In this document: positions 32,299 to 41,723 of the stretch, piece after piece
Layout of the letters: each line of letters starts with the position of its first letter
Position numbering within the stretch: position 1 is the first letter of the stretch
Program-made: the position numbers and the translations under genes
The notes under the pieces: model-generated
The model's input: only the letters and a program-made list of their open reading frames with translations
What the model was told of the DNA's origin: nothing
The model's database searches: none
Origin: Phaeospirillum sp.
Lineage (GTDB): Bacteria; Pseudomonadota; Alphaproteobacteria; Rhodospirillales; Magnetospirillaceae
Reading direction: 5' to 3'
Assembly: GCA_030651575.1 (NCBI GenBank)
Contig: JAUSFB010000030.1
Coordinates: forward strand, 331,623-395,622
DNA length: 64,000 bases

Positions 32299-32975
32299 TG
32301 TCCCTGACCGGCGGATTCGGTCATCTGGTGCTGGCGGTGGCCTGTTTCTTGGCGGCACACAGCCTGACCAATCTGCGGCCGCTGCGCCACGCCATCGAGG
32401 CGCGGGTGGGCAAGGTCGGCTTTTACGGCGGTTATTCGCTGCTGTCGACGCTGCTGCTGGTCTGGGTGATCGCCGCCGCCGTGGATTCTCCCACCATCGT
32501 GCTGTGGGAGCAACGGCCGTGGATGCGGTGGGCGCCGTCGCTGACGATGCCGGTGGTCTGTCTGCTGTGGGTCTGCGGCCTGACCCGGCCCAATCCGTTT
32601 TCCATCGGCCCAGGCGGCCGGGGGTACGACCCGGCCCGACCCGGCATCCTGCGCCTGACCCGTCATCCCGTGGTGTGGGGGCTGGGGCTGTGGGCAGCCG
32701 CCCATATGATTCCCAACGGCCATCTTGCCGGGGTTTTGCTGTTCACTCCGCTGCTGATCCTGTCGGTTCTGGGGCCGCGCGTTCTCGACGCCAAGCGGCG
32801 GCAGTCGCTGGGCTGGGAGGAGTGGCGGGGGATGGTGGACGCGCTGGATGGTCCCGTGGACTGGCCTGCCCTGCTGGCCGAACTGGGGCCTTGGCGCATC
32901 CTCGGCGGTCTGGCCCTGGCGCCGGTTCTGATGGCGTTGCACCCGCTGGTGATCGGATTAAGTCCGTATCCTTGA
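32298..32975 (+). CDS. NnrU family membrane protein
   Basis: Multi-TM protein with ARPGILRLTRHPVVWGLGLWAAAHMIPNG, NnrU-like. Confidence 0.85.
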   Translation: MSLTGGFGHLVLAVACFLAAHSLTNLRPLRHAIEARVGKVGFYGGYSLLSTLLLVWVIAAAVDSPTIVLWEQRPWMRWAPSLTMPVVCLLWVCGLTRPNPFSIGPGGRGYDPARPGILRLTRHPVVWGLGLWAAAHMIPNGHLAGVLLFTPLLILSVLGPRVLDAKRRQSLGWEEWRGMVDALDGPVDWPALLAELGPWRILGGLALAPVLMALHPLVIGLSPYP

Positions 32976-33045
32976 TCTTCCCTTTCCTTTTTACCGAAAT
33001 CCGGGCTAGCCTTTTCGTCCCCTCGCGGCAAGCCAAGGAGCCACC

Positions 33046-34401
33046 ATGATGCCCGGCCCGTCGACTTCCACGCCGCTCGATCTTCTGGGTGATCTGGTCG
33101 CCAACGCCCGCAAGGCCGGCGCCGACGCCGCCGATGCGGTGCTGATCGATTCCGTTTCGCTGTCGGTCGGCATGCGGCTGGGCGAGTTGGAACGGCTGGA
33201 GCGGGCCGAGGCCGGCGATGTGGGCTTGCGGGTCCTGTTGGGCAAGCGTCAGGCTTTCGTGTCGTCGTCGGATCGTTCGCCCGCCGCCCTGGCCGAGCTG
33301 GTCGAGCGCGCCGTCGCCATGGCCCGCATCGTTCCCGAGGATCCGTGGTGCGGTCTGGCCGAGCCGTCCGAGCTGGCGACCGAGTTTCCGGCGCTGGACG
33401 TGTACGACCCGTCCGAGCCCTCGGCCGAGCAGTTGATCCACATGGTCCGCCGGGGCGAGGACGCCGCCCGCGCCGTGGTCGGCGTCACCAATTCCGAGGG
33501 GGCCGAGGCCGGCTGGGGCCGTTCCGGGGTCGCCATCGTCGCCTCCAACGGCTTGTCCTTCGGCTATTCGGTCAGCAGTTCGTCGCTGTCGGTGTCGGTG
33601 CTGGCCGGCGATGCCGTGCAGGGTATGGAGCGCGATCACGATTACACCAGCGCCGTCTACCTGTCCGACCTGCGCCAGTCCGAGGATGTCGGGCACGAGG
33701 CTGGCCGTCGCGCCGTTCATCGCCTGAACGCCCGCAAGGTCGCCACCAGGCAGGTTCCGGTGATCTTGGACCCGCGCGTGGCGCGTGGTCTGGTTTCCAG
33801 TCTGGCCGGAGCCATCAACGGCGCCGGCGTGGCGCGCGGGACCAGTTTCTTGAAGGACAAGCTGGGCCGGCAGGTGTTCGCCAAGGGCATCCGGGTGATC
33901 GACGACCCCCATCGGCAGCGCGGCCTGCGCTCGCGCCCCTGCGACGGCGAGGGCGTGGCCACCCAGCGGCGCGCGGTGATCGAGGACGGCATTCTCACCA
34001 CCTGGCTGCTGGACCTGCGCTCGTCGCGTCAGCTGGGGATGCGCTCCACCGGCCATGCCAGCCGGGGCACCGGCTCGCCGCCCTCGCCCTCGGCCAGCAA
34101 TTTCTATCTGGAGGCGGGCGTCATCACGCCGGCCGAGATGATCCACGACGTTCCCGACGGCTTTTACGTCACCGAGCTGTTCGGCCAGGGCGTCAATGGT
34201 GTGACAGGCGATTATTCGCGGGGCGCCGCCGGATTCTGGATCTCGGGCGGCGAGATTTCGTTCCCGGTCAGCGAGGTGACCGTGGCTGGAAACCTCAAGG
34301 ACATGTTCCTGAACCTGACTCCGGCCAGCGACCTTGAGCTTCGCCACGGCGTCGATAGCCCGACCCTGCGCATCGACGGATTGACCGTCGCCGGCCGGTA
34401 G
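33046..34401 (+). CDS. pmbA: TldD/PmbA family metalloprotease-like protein
   Basis: LVANARKAGADAADAVLIDSVSLSVGMRLGELERLERAEAGDVGLRVLLGKRQAFVSSSD; FYVTELFGQGVNGVTGDYSRGAAGFWISGGEI. Confidence 0.93.
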   Translation: MMPGPSTSTPLDLLGDLVANARKAGADAADAVLIDSVSLSVGMRLGELERLERAEAGDVGLRVLLGKRQAFVSSSDRSPAALAELVERAVAMARIVPEDPWCGLAEPSELATEFPALDVYDPSEPSAEQLIHMVRRGEDAARAVVGVTNSEGAEAGWGRSGVAIVASNGLSFGYSVSSSSLSVSVLAGDAVQGMERDHDYTSAVYLSDLRQSEDVGHEAGRRAVHRLNARKVATRQVPVILDPRVARGLVSSLAGAINGAGVARGTSFLKDKLGRQVFAKGIRVIDDPHRQRGLRSRPCDGEGVATQRRAVIEDGILTTWLLDLRSSRQLGMRSTGHASRGTGSPPSPSASNFYLEAGVITPAEMIHDVPDGFYVTELFGQGVNGVTGDYSRGAAGFWISGGEISFPVSEVTVAGNLKDMFLNLTPASDLELRHGVDSPTLRIDGLTVAGR

Positions 34402-34439
34402 AGCCCTGCTCCCCTTCCCCCATGGCGGGAAGGGGAGGT

Positions 34440-34736
34440 TCAATGCTCGTGATCGTGACCTTCCAGTTCATCCTCGGCATGACGGTGTTCATGCGGCTTC
34501 CAGGCGTGTTTCGGCTGGTCGTGGCCGTGGTCATGGGCCTCGCTGGCGGCGTGGCCGTGGGGATGGCTATGCTGGTGCCCGTGTTCATGGGCATGGGCAT
34601 GGGCGTGGGCATGGCTGTGGACCTTGTCGCCATGGGTGTGCGGGTGGGCGTGAACGTGACTGTGCTCGTGGGCGTGCTGGTGCTTGTGCTCGTGCCCCTG
34701 CGCCTCGCCGTGGTCGTGATGATGACCGCCGTGCAT
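34440..34736 (-). CDS. Extremely histidine-rich small protein, putative metal-binding/storage
   Basis: MHGGHHHDHGEAQGHEHKHQHAHEHSHVHAHPHTHG...; preceded on minus strand by GGGAGGAGGAGC-ATG (strong Shine-Dalgarno). Confidence 0.7.
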   Translation of the reverse strand: MHGGHHHDHGEAQGHEHKHQHAHEHSHVHAHPHTHGDKVHSHAHAHAHAHEHGHQHSHPHGHAASEAHDHGHDQPKHAWKPHEHRHAEDELEGHDHEH

Positions 34737-34849
34737 GCTCCTCCTCCCGTTCAGCGATGTTCCGATCCTCGGAGTTTAGCGCAAATCAGTTGGTGCGGTG
34801 AAGGGGGAAGCCACGGGCGTGCCGATTTACAGAGGCTTAATAAATAAAA

Positions 34850-34869
34850 TTACATAAAATTTTATGTAA
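34850..34869. repeat. Perfect 20-bp AT-rich palindrome
   Basis: TTACATAAAATTTTATGTAA is identical to its reverse complement; lies in AT-rich intergenic island. Confidence 0.9.
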
Positions 34870-35009
34870 AGATAACGCGATGTATTTATTTATACATACA
34901 AGGTAGACGAAGGGCATATGTTCATCTCTTGTTTAAGTATCATTGACATCTTTTACAACTTGTTTCAATGTAGTCATGTGAAAGAGGCTGTTATTTCTAG
35001 GGTTGTGTC

Positions 35010-36212
35010 ATGGCTCAGGCAAAGGCGGCGAAGATAGTCGGTGGCGGCAAGACCCGCCCCCCAGTTACGTCCGACCCCGGGGTCGAGGCGATCCGAGGGG
35101 CGCTGGAAGGTCCGGTCATCGACGTTTTCCGGCGTGAGGTGGGGGAGTTGAAGCATCTGCCCCGCCCTGCCGCCTACGAGGCGGTGATGAACGACCCCAA
35201 GATGCTGGACCGCTGCTTTCGCCTGTTCCGCACCCAACCCGAACTGTTCCGCGATGTGGTGGTCAGCGGCGCCCGCAAGCCTGTGCTGGAGGATCAGGGC
35301 GTGCTGTCCTGCGGCCGAACCCTGGCCGATGCGGTGGCACTGGTGGTGCGGGCCTCGGCGCGCCGTTATTTCCGGGCCAAGCTGGATTTCCGCCGCTTCA
35401 AGTCGCCGGTGGTCAAAATTCCGTTGCTGCGGCGGGTGGCGATCTCCCTTGGTCTGGCAAATCCGCCGGTGGTCAGGAAGGGGCCAAAGCCGGTCTCGCG
35501 GTCCGAGGCGCTGTACACCGCGATCCGCGAGCATCTCCAGTTCGACTGGCAGGTTTTGTTGATCCCTCACTATGCGCCCATGACCCCGGCGCTGGTGACC
35601 GATCTGGGGTCGCGCCTGCTCGACATCCGCGAAGCCGCCGAATTGCAGGCCCTGTCGGCGCCGGGGGCGACGCCTCGGGATGGGCGGACGCCGCTTTTGC
35701 TCGACGGCGCCCAGCGGCTGATGATGCCGGGGCGCGACGCCGTTGATGCCGAGATTTTGTGGCGGGTGGTTCAACAGATGGATCTGGCCCGGCTGTTCCC
35801 CAAGGCCGAGGCCAATCAGATCCGCCGGTCGGTAGCGCAGGTCTCGGCCATCCATGGCGATGTGATCAAAGCGCTGATGCCGGCCCTGGGCGGCGAGATC
35901 CGGCGCTTCACCGCCTTCCTGATGATCGCCTATGTGACCCTGGGCGAGCAGCGGTTCAAGCAGGAGTTCTGTCAGGGCGGTCAGGTCCACGCGGCGCGCA
36001 AGCTGGCCGAGCGGCTGGCCAAGGTCGCCGCGCCTCCCCTCAGCCTGGAGGAGATGAAGCGGGTCTATCAGGCGGTGTTGAGCACCGCCTATGTGGGCGG
36101 CGTCGAGTCGGATGCCAGCGGCGAGGCGCTGCTGAAGGCACGCCCGGAGCTGCTGAAGGCCCTCGGCGCGCTGGGTGGCGGCAAACCGGTCCCGGCCTCG
36201 ATTTCAGGTTAG
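35010..36212 (+). CDS. Uncharacterised 400-aa protein
   Basis: Long intact ORF with own AT-rich upstream region; no motif recognised. Confidence 0.7.
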   Translation: MAQAKAAKIVGGGKTRPPVTSDPGVEAIRGALEGPVIDVFRREVGELKHLPRPAAYEAVMNDPKMLDRCFRLFRTQPELFRDVVVSGARKPVLEDQGVLSCGRTLADAVALVVRASARRYFRAKLDFRRFKSPVVKIPLLRRVAISLGLANPPVVRKGPKPVSRSEALYTAIREHLQFDWQVLLIPHYAPMTPALVTDLGSRLLDIREAAELQALSAPGATPRDGRTPLLLDGAQRLMMPGRDAVDAEILWRVVQQMDLARLFPKAEANQIRRSVAQVSAIHGDVIKALMPALGGEIRRFTAFLMIAYVTLGEQRFKQEFCQGGQVHAARKLAERLAKVAAPPLSLEEMKRVYQAVLSTAYVGGVESDASGEALLKARPELLKALGALGGGKPVPASISG

Positions 36213-36842
36213 CCGTCCCGCCTCCAGCCGGACCTCCCGGTTGGCGAGGCGGTCCAGCACGTCGCGGTCGTGCGAGACGATCACCATGGCCAGGGGCAAC
36301 CCCGCCAGAATGTCCAGCAACCGCGCCCGCGTCGCGTCGTCCAGCGCGTTGGTGGGCTCGTCCAGCAGCAGCGCCTCGGGCCGCATGGCCAGCACCGCCG
36401 CCAGCGACACCAGCCGCCGCTGACCACCCGACAGTTTGTGGGTGACCCGATGCTCCAGCCCCTCCAGTCCCAGTTCGCTCAGGGTCTGGTGGACGATGAC
36501 GCGGGCCTCGGCCTTGGTCTTGCCCTGGTTGAGCGGCCCAAAGGCGACGTCCTCGGCGACGGTGGGGCAGAACAACTGGTCGTCGGCGTCCTGGAACAAC
36601 AGGCCGGCCCGCGCCCGGACCTCGACGAAATCCTTCTCGGCCCGGCGCGGGCGGCCAAAAGCGATGACCCGGCCCGCCTGGGGCGTCACCAAACCCACCA
36701 TCAGATGCAGCAAGGTGGTCTTGCCGGCGCCGTTGGGGCCGTTCAGCGCCACCTTGTCGCCGGCCGACAGGGTGAAGTCGATCCCGTCCAGTACCGGCCG
36801 GGCGGTCTCGTAGGCGAAGCGGACGTCTTCCAGCCGGATCAT
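36204..36842 (-). CDS. cbiO: Ni/Co ECF-type ABC transporter ATP-binding protein
   Basis: MIRLEDVRFAYETARPVLDGIDFTLSAGDKVALNGPNGAGKTTLLHLMVGL; LSGGQRRLVSLAAVLAMRPEALLLDEPTNALD; clustered with CbiQ and CbiM. Confidence 0.92.
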   Translation of the reverse strand: MIRLEDVRFAYETARPVLDGIDFTLSAGDKVALNGPNGAGKTTLLHLMVGLVTPQAGRVIAFGRPRRAEKDFVEVRARAGLLFQDADDQLFCPTVAEDVAFGPLNQGKTKAEARVIVHQTLSELGLEGLEHRVTHKLSGGQRRLVSLAAVLAMRPEALLLDEPTNALDDATRARLLDILAGLPLAMVIVSHDRDVLDRLANREVRLEAGRLT

Positions 36843-36847
36843 GACCG

Positions 36848-37612
36848 TTACGCCGCCACCAGCAGCAACGCGGCGCAGGAGGCCGCGCCAAAGCCCCAGT
36901 CCAGCATTCCCGGCCGCTCGGACCCGGCATCGTCAAGTGAGGGAAAATGGCCGGTGAAGCCGCGGCAGCGCATGGCGGCGTCGATGCGCTCGGCTCGCTC
37001 CAGCGACCGCACCATTAGCATGCCGAACAGATAGCCGACCGAGCGCCAGCAATGGGGGCCGCAGCCGGGGCGGAAGGCCCGCGCCCGCATGGCCAGCCGC
37101 AGCCGGTCGTATTCGCGCTCCAGCACCTCGATATAGCGGATGGTGAACAAGAACAGATGGATCAGCCGTTCTGGCGCGCCCAGGCGGCCCAGGGCGCAGC
37201 CCAAGGACACAACCTCCATGGAGCCCACCAGCGCCATCACCGCCACCGCGACGGCATTGGCGCGCAAGGCGATGGCCGCCGCCTGGGCGAGGCCCTCGGC
37301 ACTGGCGGCGAAGCCCAGCGGCTCGGCCAAAATCCGTCCCGGCACGGTGAAGGGCAGCAGCGCCAGCACGACCAGCATAAAGCCCTCCAGCGCCAGCAGA
37401 CGCCGCAGGGTCTGGCGCGGCGACAGTCGCGCCAACACCGCCAGGATCACCGCCGCCATTAGGGCCAGGGTCAGCGAGGCCAGATTGTCGGCCATCACCA
37501 CGGTCAGGGCGAACAGGACCGCCAGCAGCACGCGGGTGCGGGGGTCCAGCCGTCCCACCACCGAGGATTCCGCCAGGGGGCGGGCGGCGTCGAGGATGCC
37601 GGTTCGGCTCAT
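36848..37612 (-). CDS. cbiQ: Ni/Co ECF transporter transmembrane protein CbiQ/NikQ
   Basis: RLDPRTRVLLAVLFALTVVMADNLASL; AMRARAFRPG; RSLERAERIDAAMRCRGFTGHF. Confidence 0.9.
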   Translation of the reverse strand: MSRTGILDAARPLAESSVVGRLDPRTRVLLAVLFALTVVMADNLASLTLALMAAVILAVLARLSPRQTLRRLLALEGFMLVVLALLPFTVPGRILAEPLGFAASAEGLAQAAAIALRANAVAVAVMALVGSMEVVSLGCALGRLGAPERLIHLFLFTIRYIEVLEREYDRLRLAMRARAFRPGCGPHCWRSVGYLFGMLMVRSLERAERIDAAMRCRGFTGHFPSLDDAGSERPGMLDWGFGAASCAALLLVAA

Positions 37613-38148
37613 GATGGGCTCCTTCGTCGCGCCGAGACCCAGGCGGCGATGCCGAAAATTCCAAAGATGGTTCCGACGCCGCCCATGATGTCGTGGAGGC
37701 GGACCTTGTCCTCGTAGGCGTCCAACTGTTGGCGCAACGGCCGGATCTGCCGCGCCACCGCCGCCTCGACCGCGTCAAGGCCGGCCACGGCCGGGAGAGG
37801 CGGCGGTGTCGGGAGGGCGGCCGGTCCCGCAGGCAGGGTCTGCGGCAATTCAGCCGCCCCGATCGTCACGGTGGCCATGTGGCCGTCGCCCCCGTCCATG
37901 GTGACGCTGTGGTCGGTGCGGGACCGGACCTCGAAGCGGAACGCCCCATCCTGGTCGGTCCTGACTTCACCGGCCATGCTTCCATCGGCCATGCGCACCA
38001 CGCCGCCGACCCCCACGGCCTTGTCGCCGCCGGAGAAATAGGCGGTGCCGAGAATGACCGGCCCTTCGACCGTGGCGAACAGCTTCAGCTTGTGGGCCTG
38101 GGCCGGGGTGGCGAGCAGCAGCAGGGCGAGCGGCAGCAGTATTTTCAT
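37609..38148 (-). CDS. NikL-like exported component of Ni/Co uptake system (signal peptide, C-terminal TM)
   Basis: MKILLPLALLLLATPAQA-HKLKLFATVEGPVILGTAYFSGGDKAVGV ... C-terminal TM IMGGVGTIFGIFGIAAWV; located between cbiQ and cbiM. Confidence 0.8.
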   Translation of the reverse strand: MKILLPLALLLLATPAQAHKLKLFATVEGPVILGTAYFSGGDKAVGVGGVVRMADGSMAGEVRTDQDGAFRFEVRSRTDHSVTMDGGDGHMATVTIGAAELPQTLPAGPAALPTPPPLPAVAGLDAVEAAVARQIRPLRQQLDAYEDKVRLHDIMGGVGTIFGIFGIAAWVSARRRSPS

Positions 38149-38756
38149 GCCGGCCTCGCCAGCATCTCGGGCTTGACGCGAGACAGCAGGGCGATGGCGG
38201 CGGCGGTGAAGGCCGCCTCGATCACCATCACCGGCAGATGGGTCAGCGCCACCAGACGGGCGGCGGCGATGAATTCCCGCCCCGACAGGGCCAGGGTCAG
38301 CGCCACCATCAGCGCCGTCAGCAAGACCGCGCCGCCGCCGGCCATCGCTCCCAGCAGCGACGCCCTGGCCCGGCTGGAGCCGTCGCGCCACAGCAGTCGG
38401 AACAGGCCGCCGGCCAGCAGGGCCGGGACCGCCATGTCCATGGTGTTGACTCCCAGCGCCACCAGACCGCCGAAGCCGAACAACACCGCCTGCAACACCA
38501 GCGCCACCAGCATGGCCGGGAACACCGCCGGACCAAGCACGATGCCGGCCAGTCCGTTCAGCAGCAGATGGACCGAGGCGAGGCCGGCGGGAAAATGCAC
38601 CAGCGAGGCGACGAACAACACCGCCGACAGCACCGCCACCTTGGGCACCCTGACGGGGTCCAATCCCCGCAGGCCGAACGCCACTCCGGCGACGCTGACA
38701 ACGGCTCCCGCCATCAGCACCGGGTTGGACAGAACGCCATCGGGAATATGGGCCAT
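38145..38756 (-). CDS. cbiM: Ni/Co ECF transporter substrate-specific component CbiM/NikM
   Basis: MAHIPDGVLSNPVLMAGAVVSVAGVAFGLRGL; VHFPAGLASVHLLLNGLAGIVLGPAVFPAMLVALVLQAVLFGFGGLVALGVNTMDMAVPAL. Confidence 0.93.
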   Translation of the reverse strand: MAHIPDGVLSNPVLMAGAVVSVAGVAFGLRGLDPVRVPKVAVLSAVLFVASLVHFPAGLASVHLLLNGLAGIVLGPAVFPAMLVALVLQAVLFGFGGLVALGVNTMDMAVPALLAGGLFRLLWRDGSSRARASLLGAMAGGGAVLLTALMVALTLALSGREFIAAARLVALTHLPVMVIEAAFTAAAIALLSRVKPEMLARPA

Positions 38757-38876
38757 AGTATTTTTGTCCTCAGTCGCCGGCGCGGGCCTCCGCCCGCTTG
38801 GCTTTCGCGGCATGTGCCGCGCGCCCTCAATGGGCATGGTCGCTTCGCTCCGGGTATTTCTGTCCTCAGTCGGTTC
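38757..38876. repeat. Mosaic intergenic repeat related to 9650-9800
   Basis: CAGTCGCCGGCGCGGGCCTCCGCCCGCTTGGCTTTCGCGGCATGTGCCGCGCGCC resembles the 9650-9705 unit. Confidence 0.6.
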
Positions 38877-39641
38877 CTACTTCATATCCACGGTTCTGAC
38901 CCAGATCAGGCCGCCCATCTCGACCTTGGCCGGCTTGCCGTTCGGCCCCTTCATGGGTTTGTCGCCGTCCAGCAGCGCGGCAAAGCCCCACCAGCCGGCG
39001 CGCGGCATGGAATAGGCGAACTGGCCCAAGGCGTCGGCCTTGATCACCTGGGTGATGAACGGATCGGACGGGGGGGTGACGCTGCCGTCGTTGCGCCACT
39101 CCACCTCGATGGCGGCGAAGGGCGCCGGCTTGCCCGCCTTGCGCACGACGCCGCGAAAAGTGTTGCCGGTCCACAGTCCGTAGGGCCGGACCAGCGGCTC
39201 GATTTCCACGGGGTGACCGACCGGTCGGTCCCAGCCGCCGCCCGAGCCGAAATCCACCACAACCTTGGTGTAGTGAATGATCCACTTGCCCTCCGCCGCC
39301 TCCCAATAGGGCGCCGGCTCGACAAAGAAAACATGGTCGCCCGGCTTGTCCACCGTGTAGGCGGCCCCGAAGCCGGTCTTGTCGCCCAGCATCCTAGGCT
39401 TCAGCGTCGCGGTCAGATCCTTGACCTTGCCACCGGCCAGCACCCCAAAGTGGGTCGGCGGCGCCATGGTCATCACCGGGCCGCGCTCCATGGGGTGGGT
39501 GAAGGCCAGATCGAGCCGCACGGTGCGGTCCCCCTGCTCGGGCAGGATGTCGGCCGAGGGGATCAGCTCCAGGAAATGGGCGACGGCCGGCGATGAAGCC
39601 AGCAGGGAGACCATGCAAAGGGCAGAGGCGGCGCGGTGCAT
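38877..39641 (-). CDS. DUF4198 family exported protein (NikK-like, putative metal binding)
   Basis: Signal peptide [21 protein letters not shown] then [38 protein letters not shown]; adjacent to Ni/Co ECF genes. Confidence 0.83.
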   Translation of the reverse strand: MHRAASALCMVSLLASSPAVAHFLELIPSADILPEQGDRTVRLDLAFTHPMERGPVMTMAPPTHFGVLAGGKVKDLTATLKPRMLGDKTGFGAAYTVDKPGDHVFFVEPAPYWEAAEGKWIIHYTKVVVDFGSGGGWDRPVGHPVEIEPLVRPYGLWTGNTFRGVVRKAGKPAPFAAIEVEWRNDGSVTPPSDPFITQVIKADALGQFAYSMPRAGWWGFAALLDGDKPMKGPNGKPAKVEMGGLIWVRTVDMK

Positions 39642-39779
39642 GGGCAGGAAATCCCCCGAAAGATTATGCGACAATGTCCATGACTGTCTGGAGCATACCC
39701 GGGGCGGACGCAAAACTCCATGGCCGAAATCAGGGTCGCCACCCACCCGTTGGGGTCGCGTCGCACCGGCGACTCCGAC

Positions 39780-39811
39780 GGGGCAGCCTCCCCATGGGGG
39801 ATGGCTGCCCC
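39780..39811. repeat. Near-perfect 32-bp inverted repeat upstream of pgi
   Basis: GGGGCAGCC-TCCCCATGGGGGAT-GGCTGCCCC. Confidence 0.8.
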
Positions 39812-39863
39812 CGCCGGCCTCTGTTAGAGTCTTCCGACCGCAGTTGCGAGACGGGGGACCATC

Positions 39864-41525
39864 ATGACCAATCCCACCCAGCATCCGGCCTGGAACGCGC
39901 TGGAGGCCCGTGCCGCCAAGGTCGGCGCCCGGCCCATGCGCGACCTGTTCGCCGCCGATCCCGACCGGTTCCGGTCGTTCTCCCTCGGCCTCGGCGATCT
40001 GCTGCTGGATTACTCCAAGAATCGGATCGACGGCGACACCATGGGGCTGCTGGAGGCGCTGGCCCTTCAGTCCGGTGTCGTCGCCGCCCGCGACGCCATG
40101 TTCGCCGGCGAGAGGATCAACGCCACCGAGCGGCGCTCGGTGCTGCATGTGGCGCTGCGCAACCGGTCGGGCCGGCCCATGGTGGTGGACGGAGCCGACG
40201 TGATGCCCCGGATCGCCGCCGTGCTGGCCAGGATGAAGGATTTTTCCCGGCGGGTCCGCTCGGGCGCTTGGACCGGCGCCACCGGCAAGCCGATCGCCAG
40301 CGTGGTCAATATCGGCATTGGCGGTTCCGACCTGGGGCCGGTGATGGTGACCGAGGCGCTGCGGCCCTATCAGCGGCCGGACCTCGCGGTGCGCTTCATC
40401 TCCAACGTGGACGGCAGCCATGCCGCCGAGGTGCTGAAGCTGTGCGATCCGGAGACCACCTTATTCATCGTGGCGTCCAAGACCTTTACTACCCAGGAGA
40501 CCATCACCAACGCCATGACGGCGCGGGACTGGCTGGTGGGCCGGCTGGGACCGGACGCGGTTGCCCGGCACTTCGTGGCGCTATCGACCAACACCAAGGC
40601 GGTGGCCGAGTTCGGCATCGACACCGCCAATATGTTCGAGTTCTGGGACTGGGTCGGCGGGCGCTATTCCCTATGGTCGGCCATCGGGCTGTCCATCGCG
40701 GTGGCGGTGGGGTTCGAGCGTTTCGAGGAGTTGCTGGACGGCGGCCACGCCATGGACGAGCATTTCCGCACCGCGCCGCTGGCCGCCAACATGCCGGTGA
40801 TTCTGGCCCTGCTGGGGGTGTGGTACGGCAATTTTCTCGGCGCGCAGGCCTATGCCGTGCTGCCCTACGACCAGTATCTGCACCGGTTACCGGCCTATCT
40901 CCAGCAGTTGGACATGGAGAGCAACGGCAAGGGCACCGCCAAGGACGGCGGCACGGCCAACTGGCAGACCGGCCAGATCGTGTTCGGCGAGCCCGGCACC
41001 AACGGCCAGCACGCCTTCTATCAGCTGATCCACCAGGGCACCAAGCTGATCCCCTGCGACTTCCTGGCCAGCGCCGAGACCCATAATCCGCTGGGCGAGC
41101 ATCACCTGATGCTGCTGTCAAACTTTCTGGCCCAGCCCGAGGCGCTGATGCGCGGCAAGACCGGGGCCGAGGTCCGCGCCGAACTGGTCAAGGCCGGCAT
41201 GAGCGAGGCCGAGATCGCCTTCCAACTGCCGCACCGGGTGTTTTCCGGCAACCGTCCCACCAATACCTTGCTGTATCGCCGGCTCGACCCCCATACCCTC
41301 GGCATGTTGATCGCGTTGTACGAACACAAGGTTTTTGTCCAGGGCGTGATCTGGGACGTGTTCAGCTTCGACCAGTGGGGGGTGGAACTGGGCAAGATGC
41401 TGGCCAAGGTGATCCTGCCGGAGCTGTTGGGGGCGGGGCCGGTCACCGGTCACGATTCCTCCACCGCCGGGTTGATCGAGGCGATTCGGGCAATGCGGGC
41501 GAATTCCGGAGACAAGACCCTGTAA
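39864..41525 (+). CDS. pgi: Glucose-6-phosphate isomerase
   Basis: [88 protein letters not shown]. Confidence 0.97.
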   Translation: MTNPTQHPAWNALEARAAKVGARPMRDLFAADPDRFRSFSLGLGDLLLDYSKNRIDGDTMGLLEALALQSGVVAARDAMFAGERINATERRSVLHVALRNRSGRPMVVDGADVMPRIAAVLARMKDFSRRVRSGAWTGATGKPIASVVNIGIGGSDLGPVMVTEALRPYQRPDLAVRFISNVDGSHAAEVLKLCDPETTLFIVASKTFTTQETITNAMTARDWLVGRLGPDAVARHFVALSTNTKAVAEFGIDTANMFEFWDWVGGRYSLWSAIGLSIAVAVGFERFEELLDGGHAMDEHFRTAPLAANMPVILALLGVWYGNFLGAQAYAVLPYDQYLHRLPAYLQQLDMESNGKGTAKDGGTANWQTGQIVFGEPGTNGQHAFYQLIHQGTKLIPCDFLASAETHNPLGEHHLMLLSNFLAQPEALMRGKTGAEVRAELVKAGMSEAEIAFQLPHRVFSGNRPTNTLLYRRLDPHTLGMLIALYEHKVFVQGVIWDVFSFDQWGVELGKMLAKVILPELLGAGPVTGHDSSTAGLIEAIRAMRANSGDKTL

Positions 41526-41723
41526 GAGTCACGCCACGGCCGCCAGCATTGGTCGCTCTATAAATTAAATAAGTCATGTCCATGCCCAATACATCGGCGT
41601 GGCGGCAAAATACTGGCGATTATCGGTTATTCGCGCTATATCAGCGCCGCGCTGCTTCTTCTGGGGAGAAGATGTAGTGGTATGACCACGCATGGGGGGC
41701 GAACCGGGCGGGTTCGATAATAT

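Noticed and set aside
32743-34443. 566-aa minus-strand ORF antisense to pmbA and part of nnrU
   Set aside because: No recognisable domain; shadow of two real plus-strand genes.
34422-34847. Hydrophobic Val/Met/Gly-rich plus-strand ORF opposite the His-rich gene
   Set aside because: Direct complement of the CAC/CAT His-codon tract (GTG/ATG); His-rich strand has a strong Shine-Dalgarno, this one does not stand out.
39593-41086. 497-aa plus-strand ORF overlapping pgi in another frame
   Set aside because: Arg/Gly-rich alternate-frame artefact; pgi frame is certain.
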